8,330 nt of DNA from Verrucomicrobiota bacterium (GTDB taxonomy: Bacteria > Verrucomicrobiota > Lentisphaeria > Oligosphaerales > JAFGRS01), in the NCBI GenBank assembly GCA_019136035.1, contig JAGVUW010000341.1, positions 1 to 8,330 of the forward strand, in the 5' to 3' direction. The stretch's first letter is position 1; each line of letters begins with the position of its first letter. The translations under genes were made by a program, and so were the position numbers. Below the pieces are notes generated by a model. The model was not told where the DNA came from and ran no database searches. It worked only from the letters and a program-made list of their open reading frames with translations. This document shows, in pieces, positions 5,281 to 8,330 of this stretch.

Positions 5281-5365
5281 CCACAAGTCCATCCGGCACC
5301 GCCGTGCGTTGCCGTCCGGCGGCCTTGTGGCCGTCGGCGTGTTTGCCACGCCGGGGTGCCCGCAC

Positions 5366-5370
5366 AGGAG
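5366..5370 (+). promoter_or_regulatory. Ribosome binding site deciding the oxidoreductase start
   Basis: AGGAG, 7 nt before ATG 5378. It favours this start over the in-frame ATG at 5309, whose extra 23 residues would precede the Rossmann beta-1 strand. Confidence 0.75.
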
Positions 5371-5377
5371 CGAACGC

Positions 5378-6661
5378 ATGTCCGAGCCGTTGACGACGAT
5401 CATTGTGGGCGCCGGCCACCGCGGCGTCCTCTACGCCAGCTACGCGACCGCGCACCCGGAGGAGTTGCGTGTCGTCGGTGTCGCCGATCCGGATCCCGTC
5501 CGCCGTGAGGCGGTCCGGCAGCGCTTCGGGCTCGCCCCCGAGAACTGCCTTGGGAGCGCTGCCGAGCTGGCGGCCCGCGGCCGCATCGCCGACACCGTCA
5601 TCAACGGCACCATGGACGCCGACCACGTCCCGACCACCCTGCCGCTGCTCGAGGCCGGCTACGACGTGCTGCTCGAGAAGCCGATCTGTCCGACGCAGGC
5701 CGAGCTGCTGCAGCTCCTGCAGACGGCGCGCCGCACCGGCCGGAAGGTCTGCGTCGGCCACGTCCTCCGCCATGCGCCCTTCTACGCCGAGATCCGCCGC
5801 CGCGTCGCCGCCGGCGAAATCGGCGAACTGATCACGGTCAACACGACCGAACGCGTCAGCTACCACCACATGGCGGTGGTCTTCGTGCGCGGCAAATGGA
5901 ACCAGAAGGCCACCAGCAACCCGATGCTGATGAGCAAGTGCTGCCACGACCTTGACCTCATCGCCTGGATGAAGAGCGGCGTGCGGCCGCAGCGTGTCGC
6001 CAGCCTCGGCGGGCGCATGCACTTCCGCCCGGAGAAGGCCCCCGCCGGCGCCGGCACGCGCTGCCTGGTCGACTGCCCCATCGAGCGCGACTGCGCCTAC
6101 TCGGCCCGCAAGCACTACCTCGAACAGAACCGCTGGGGCACCTACGTCTGGCACTGCCTGGAGCACCTCGGACAGCCGACCATGGACGACAAGATCCGCT
6201 CGCTCTCGACCGACAATCCCCACGGGCGCTGCGTCTGGAAGTGCGATAACGACGTCGTCGACCACCAGTCGGTCATCGTCGAGTTCGCCGATGGCTGCGT
6301 CGCTACCCACACCCTCACCACCGGCACCGCCAAGCCCTGCCGCACCATCCACCTGGTCGGCACCAAGGGCGAGATCGAGGGCAGCGTCGAGGATGGCAGC
6401 TTCGTCGTGCGCTTCCCTGACACCCGCCCGGGCCACGAGTTCACCGAAACGCCCGTGGACCTGAAGGTCTCGATGGACATGCACGGCGGCGGCGACCTCC
6501 GCCTCGTCGGCGACTTCCTGCGGGTGGTGCGCGGCGAGCGCCCCTCGCTGTCGACCACGCAGCTCGAGGATTCGGTCTATGGCCACCTCATCGGCTTCGC
6601 CGCCGATGTCGCCATGGAAGAGAGGCGCGGCGTCGAGATCGCCGATATCGGCGGCCGCTGA
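5378..6661 (+). CDS. Gfo/Idh/MocA-family NAD(P)-dependent oxidoreductase
   Basis: 427 aa, soluble and probably cytoplasmic; the family oxidises or reduces sugars, inositols and related polyols with NAD(P). The N-terminal Rossmann fold opens with TTIIVGAGHRGVLYA (GxGxxG at 11-16). EKP (100-102) carries the family Lys101, in the context DVLLEKPICPT. The C-terminal domain has SKCCHDLDLIAWM (187-199), including the His190/Asp191/Asp193 pattern, then a GGGDLRLVGDF segment and a final STTQLEDSVYGHLIGFAAD block. An unusual insertion, about 215-265, contains Cys229, Cys233 and Cys239 (CLVDCPIERDC), with further cysteines at 260, 285 and 289. The overall shape resembles a subgroup common in PVC and Firmicutes carbohydrate loci, but the substrate cannot be read from sequence. 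No sugar operon is visible around it, and it appears to be its own unit after the terminator at 5255. Confidence 0.93.
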   Translation: MSEPLTTIIVGAGHRGVLYASYATAHPEELRVVGVADPDPVRREAVRQRFGLAPENCLGSAAELAARGRIADTVINGTMDADHVPTTLPLLEAGYDVLLEKPICPTQAELLQLLQTARRTGRKVCVGHVLRHAPFYAEIRRRVAAGEIGELITVNTTERVSYHHMAVVFVRGKWNQKATSNPMLMSKCCHDLDLIAWMKSGVRPQRVASLGGRMHFRPEKAPAGAGTRCLVDCPIERDCAYSARKHYLEQNRWGTYVWHCLEHLGQPTMDDKIRSLSTDNPHGRCVWKCDNDVVDHQSVIVEFADGCVATHTLTTGTAKPCRTIHLVGTKGEIEGSVEDGSFVVRFPDTRPGHEFTETPVDLKVSMDMHGGGDLRLVGDFLRVVRGERPSLSTTQLEDSVYGHLIGFAADVAMEERRGVEIADIGGR

Positions 6662-6697
6662 AGACAGCCGCGACCGCACCAAAGAGGCCCGCGCGCA

Positions 6698-6730
6698 CTG
6701 CCGCGAGGCGGCGCGCGCGCGGGGCGGCAG
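6698..6730 (+). other. GC hairpin in the 127-nt gap before corA
   Basis: CTGCCGC (6698-6704) pairs with GCGGCAG (6724-6730). The intervening DNA includes an alternating GC run (6711-6720). It may end the oxidoreductase transcript or only reflect base composition; no T-run follows. No convincing promoter is seen in 6662-6788. Confidence 0.25.
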
Positions 6731-6788
6731 CGAAGACGTCCAGCGCTGCACCGGCCGCACGGTGGCGCGCAGAGAGCAGGGCTATGCC

Positions 6789-7718
6789 ATGATCGAGATG
6801 CTCGCCGTGGACCAAGGCGCCGTGGTTACCGTGAACTCGCCAGACCGCGCCCAGTTCTTCCGGGCGGTCGCGCCCAGCGACGCGGAACTCACCCAGTTGG
6901 CGCAGTGGACCGGGGCTTCAACGGAGATCCTCTCAGCCGCCTGCGACCCAGACGAACGGCCCCGTGTCGAGATCGAGGATGACGCCCGGCTGCTGGTGCT
7001 TCGAGTCCCCTGTGACCTGCCGGAGTCGACAACTCCGGTGAGGACGGTCGCCTTCGGAATCATCGTCACGGCAGGACGTATCGCTACGGTCTGTTCACGA
7101 GATCCCGATGTCTGGACGCCTCTCAGGAGCAGCCGCTCCCTGGCCTACTCGCCCGAAGCGGCGCCGGCGTTTGTCTTCCGCCTCTGCATGCGGGTGGCCA
7201 GAATCTACCTCGGCAAGCTGAACTGGATCCGACTCCAGGCCGACAAGGTGGAGCAGGAGATCCATCGGTCCATGCGCAACGACATGCTCATCCGCCTGCT
7301 GGAATTGGAGAAGTGCCTGGTTGACATCACGACCTCCCTGCGCGCCCACGACCCCCTCTGGGACCGGCTTCGGCGCGGCTGGCAACCGGAACTCTCCGAG
7401 CAGCAGCTCGAGTCCATGGAGGACGTCCGCATTGAGTTCAAGCAGGCCCGGGATCTGGCGGAAATCCACAGCGGTATCCTGAGCGGCATGATGGATGCCT
7501 TCGCGTCGATCATCTCCAATAACTTGAACGTCGTGATGAAGCTGCTGACCAGCATCACCATCATCCTGATGCTCCCCACTCTCGTCGCCAGCGTCTATGG
7601 CATGAACGTCAAGCTGCCCTTCCAGGACTCGCCGCACGCCTTCCTCATCACGATGGTCCTGTCCTTTGCGGCGGCGCTTCTCGGCGTCGCCGTGTTCTGG
7701 CGAAAACGCTTCTTCTGA
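6789..7718 (+). CDS. corA: CorA-family magnesium/divalent cation transporter
   Basis: 309 aa, near the normal CorA length. CorA forms a homopentameric inner-membrane channel for Mg2+ and sometimes Co2+ or Ni2+. The N-terminal soluble domain (1-135) is followed by long charged helices (about 137-248), then TM1 (about 250-270) ending in the signature YGMN (Tyr270, Gly271-Met272-Asn273), a short loop and TM2 (about 284-304), with a basic RKRFF tail. The loop reads VKLPFQDSPHAF, so the MPEL-type sequence of some CorA proteins is absent. ATG 6789 is chosen because it begins the family-like MIEMLAVDQG. A weak AGCAGG lies 8 nt upstream, and the open frame back to 6579 overlaps the oxidoreductase and has no family-like sequence. 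The gene ends at a two-sided terminator. Context does not indicate a role beyond ion homeostasis. Confidence 0.92.
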   Translation: MIEMLAVDQGAVVTVNSPDRAQFFRAVAPSDAELTQLAQWTGASTEILSAACDPDERPRVEIEDDARLLVLRVPCDLPESTTPVRTVAFGIIVTAGRIATVCSRDPDVWTPLRSSRSLAYSPEAAPAFVFRLCMRVARIYLGKLNWIRLQADKVEQEIHRSMRNDMLIRLLELEKCLVDITTSLRAHDPLWDRLRRGWQPELSEQQLESMEDVRIEFKQARDLAEIHSGILSGMMDAFASIISNNLNVVMKLLTSITIILMLPTLVASVYGMNVKLPFQDSPHAFLITMVLSFAAALLGVAVFWRKRFF

Positions 7719-7720
7719 CA

Positions 7721-7763
7721 AAAACGAAACGCCATGGGCCGCTCCCAAGCAGCCCATGGCGTT
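7721..7763. terminator. Bidirectional terminator between convergent genes
   Basis: AACGCCATGGGC (7728-7739) is the exact reverse complement of GCCCATGGCGTT (7752-7763), a 12-bp perfect stem with a 12-nt loop. It starts 9 nt after the corA stop. Read on the minus strand, the stem is followed by a T-rich tail (the A-rich 7719-7729 region), a typical Rho-independent terminator for the gene at 7796-8330. On the plus strand the tail is only TTCTCCTC, so termination of corA would be weaker. Confidence 0.85.
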
Positions 7764-7795
7764 CTCCTCGACCCGCCCTGCAACAAGGCCGGGAC

Positions 7796-8330
7796 TCAGC
7801 GGCCCCACCAGTACGTCGAGGCGCCCTCGAAGCCGACATCGGCCTCGAGCTTCGCCCGCATGATCGACTCGGCATGGCCATCCATGAAGCCGGTCACGTC
7901 ACTGCTGGTGTGGCGCAGGGGCAGGCGCGCCGACCCGCTCTGGCCGTAGTTCGGATCGGTCGGGTAGGTATTCAGGTAGTACGAGGGGTACACGAGGTAG
8001 AAGTCGCCGTCGGCGAACCAGACGGTCTGGCTGGGCTTCTTGATCTGGCCGAGGGTGAGGCGGTAGTAGTAGTGCGTCACCCAGTAGTTCATGCCGTAGC
8101 CGAAGGCGCTGTCACGGGAATCTCGGGTGAAGACTCCGGTGATGTGCGAGGGGCAGGAGTAGACCTCTTCGGAGTTGATGTACGGGTAGATGTCGTCCGG
8201 CCAGACCTTGTAGTTGGTGGGCGGGTAGTTGGTGCTGCGGGTGCCGGAGATGTGTCCGAAGAGGACGTCCTTGCTGTCCTGGGTGTACATCAGCCCTGCC
8301 AACGTGAGCTGCTTCATGTTGTTGACACAG
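7796..8330 (-). CDS. H-X9-DG pseudopilin-like protein, 5'-truncated by window edge
   Basis: Reads leftward and is open to the window edge; 177 complete codons are visible. The frame upstream of the internal ATG at 8317 reads CVNN, giving CVNNMKQLTLAGLMYTQDSKD. This matches the C-x-NN-x-KQL...Y-x-x-D block that follows the prepilin helix in the family, so the prepilin N-terminus should lie just outside and 8317 is not the start. The C-terminal H-X9-DG motif is present as RHTSSDVTGFMDGH, followed by an extra ~28-residue tail ending YWWGR. It is tyrosine-rich and lacks the C-X-H-C motif of the array proteins, so it is a distant relative rather than a fourth array copy. Expected to be exported and anchored by its missing N-terminal helix. 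Function unknown. Confidence 0.9.
   Translation of the reverse strand, partial: CVNNMKQLTLAGLMYTQDSKDVLFGHISGTRSTNYPPTNYKVWPDDIYPYINSEEVYSCPSHITGVFTRDSRDSAFGYGMNYWVTHYYYRLTLGQIKKPSQTVWFADGDFYLVYPSYYLNTYPTDPNYGQSGSARLPLRHTSSDVTGFMDGHAESIMRAKLEADVGFEGASTYWWGR

Noticed and set aside
5228..6760. Antisense open frame (510 codons) over the oxidoreductase
   Set aside because: Mirror of a clear Gfo/Idh/MocA gene; composition is typical of antisense translation of GC-rich coding DNA.
6579..6788. 70-residue N-terminal extension of CorA
   Set aside because: It overlaps the end of the oxidoreductase, is Ala/Arg/Ser-rich shadow sequence, and the remaining 309 aa already match normal CorA length.

Overview
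This is a GC-rich, gene-dense bacterial window, about two-thirds G+C by eye. Four genes belong to the family that joins a prepilin-type N-terminus (FTLIELLVVIAIIA) to a C-terminal H-X9-DG motif. That family is greatly expanded in the PVC superphylum. The AREKAR..CTNNLKQL..LYADDN signature is the version I associate with Lentisphaerota, Kiritimatiellota or Verrucomicrobiota relatives. The phylum is inferred from these proteins and not proven; no rRNA or tRNA gene is present to confirm it.

Layout, left to right. (1) 1-1575: most of an aconitase (5' end outside the window), followed 38 nt later by a compact Ser/Thr kinase-fold protein (1614-2435) that lacks several expected catalytic residues. 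(2) 2445-5243: a tandem array of three short secreted pseudopilin-like genes (2589-3233, 3590-4237, 4593-5243). Each has its own apparent sigma70-type promoter and a strong Shine-Dalgarno. The two intergenic spacers (3234-3589 and 4238-4592) are near-identical copies packed with hairpins and a short repeated motif. (3) A likely terminator at 5255-5280, then a Gfo/Idh/MocA oxidoreductase (5378-6661). (4) A CorA-type divalent cation transporter (6789-7718). (5) A two-sided terminator hairpin (7728-7763) separating corA from a convergent, minus-strand fourth H-X9-DG pseudopilin-like gene (7796-8330) that runs off the right edge.

How they may work together: the aconitase (TCA cycle) and the kinase may be co-transcribed. 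The oxidoreductase and CorA genes look like ordinary single-gene metabolic and transport functions. The distinctive part is the pseudopilin array. The spacer plus the first ~49 codons differ by only ~3% between copies, while the rest of the coding sequence differs by ~12% (hand counts). The promoter hexamers are unchanged although the DNA between them has diverged. This looks like a duplicating or converting expression cassette that carries a diversifying surface protein. No CRISPR array, transposase, tRNA or rRNA was seen.
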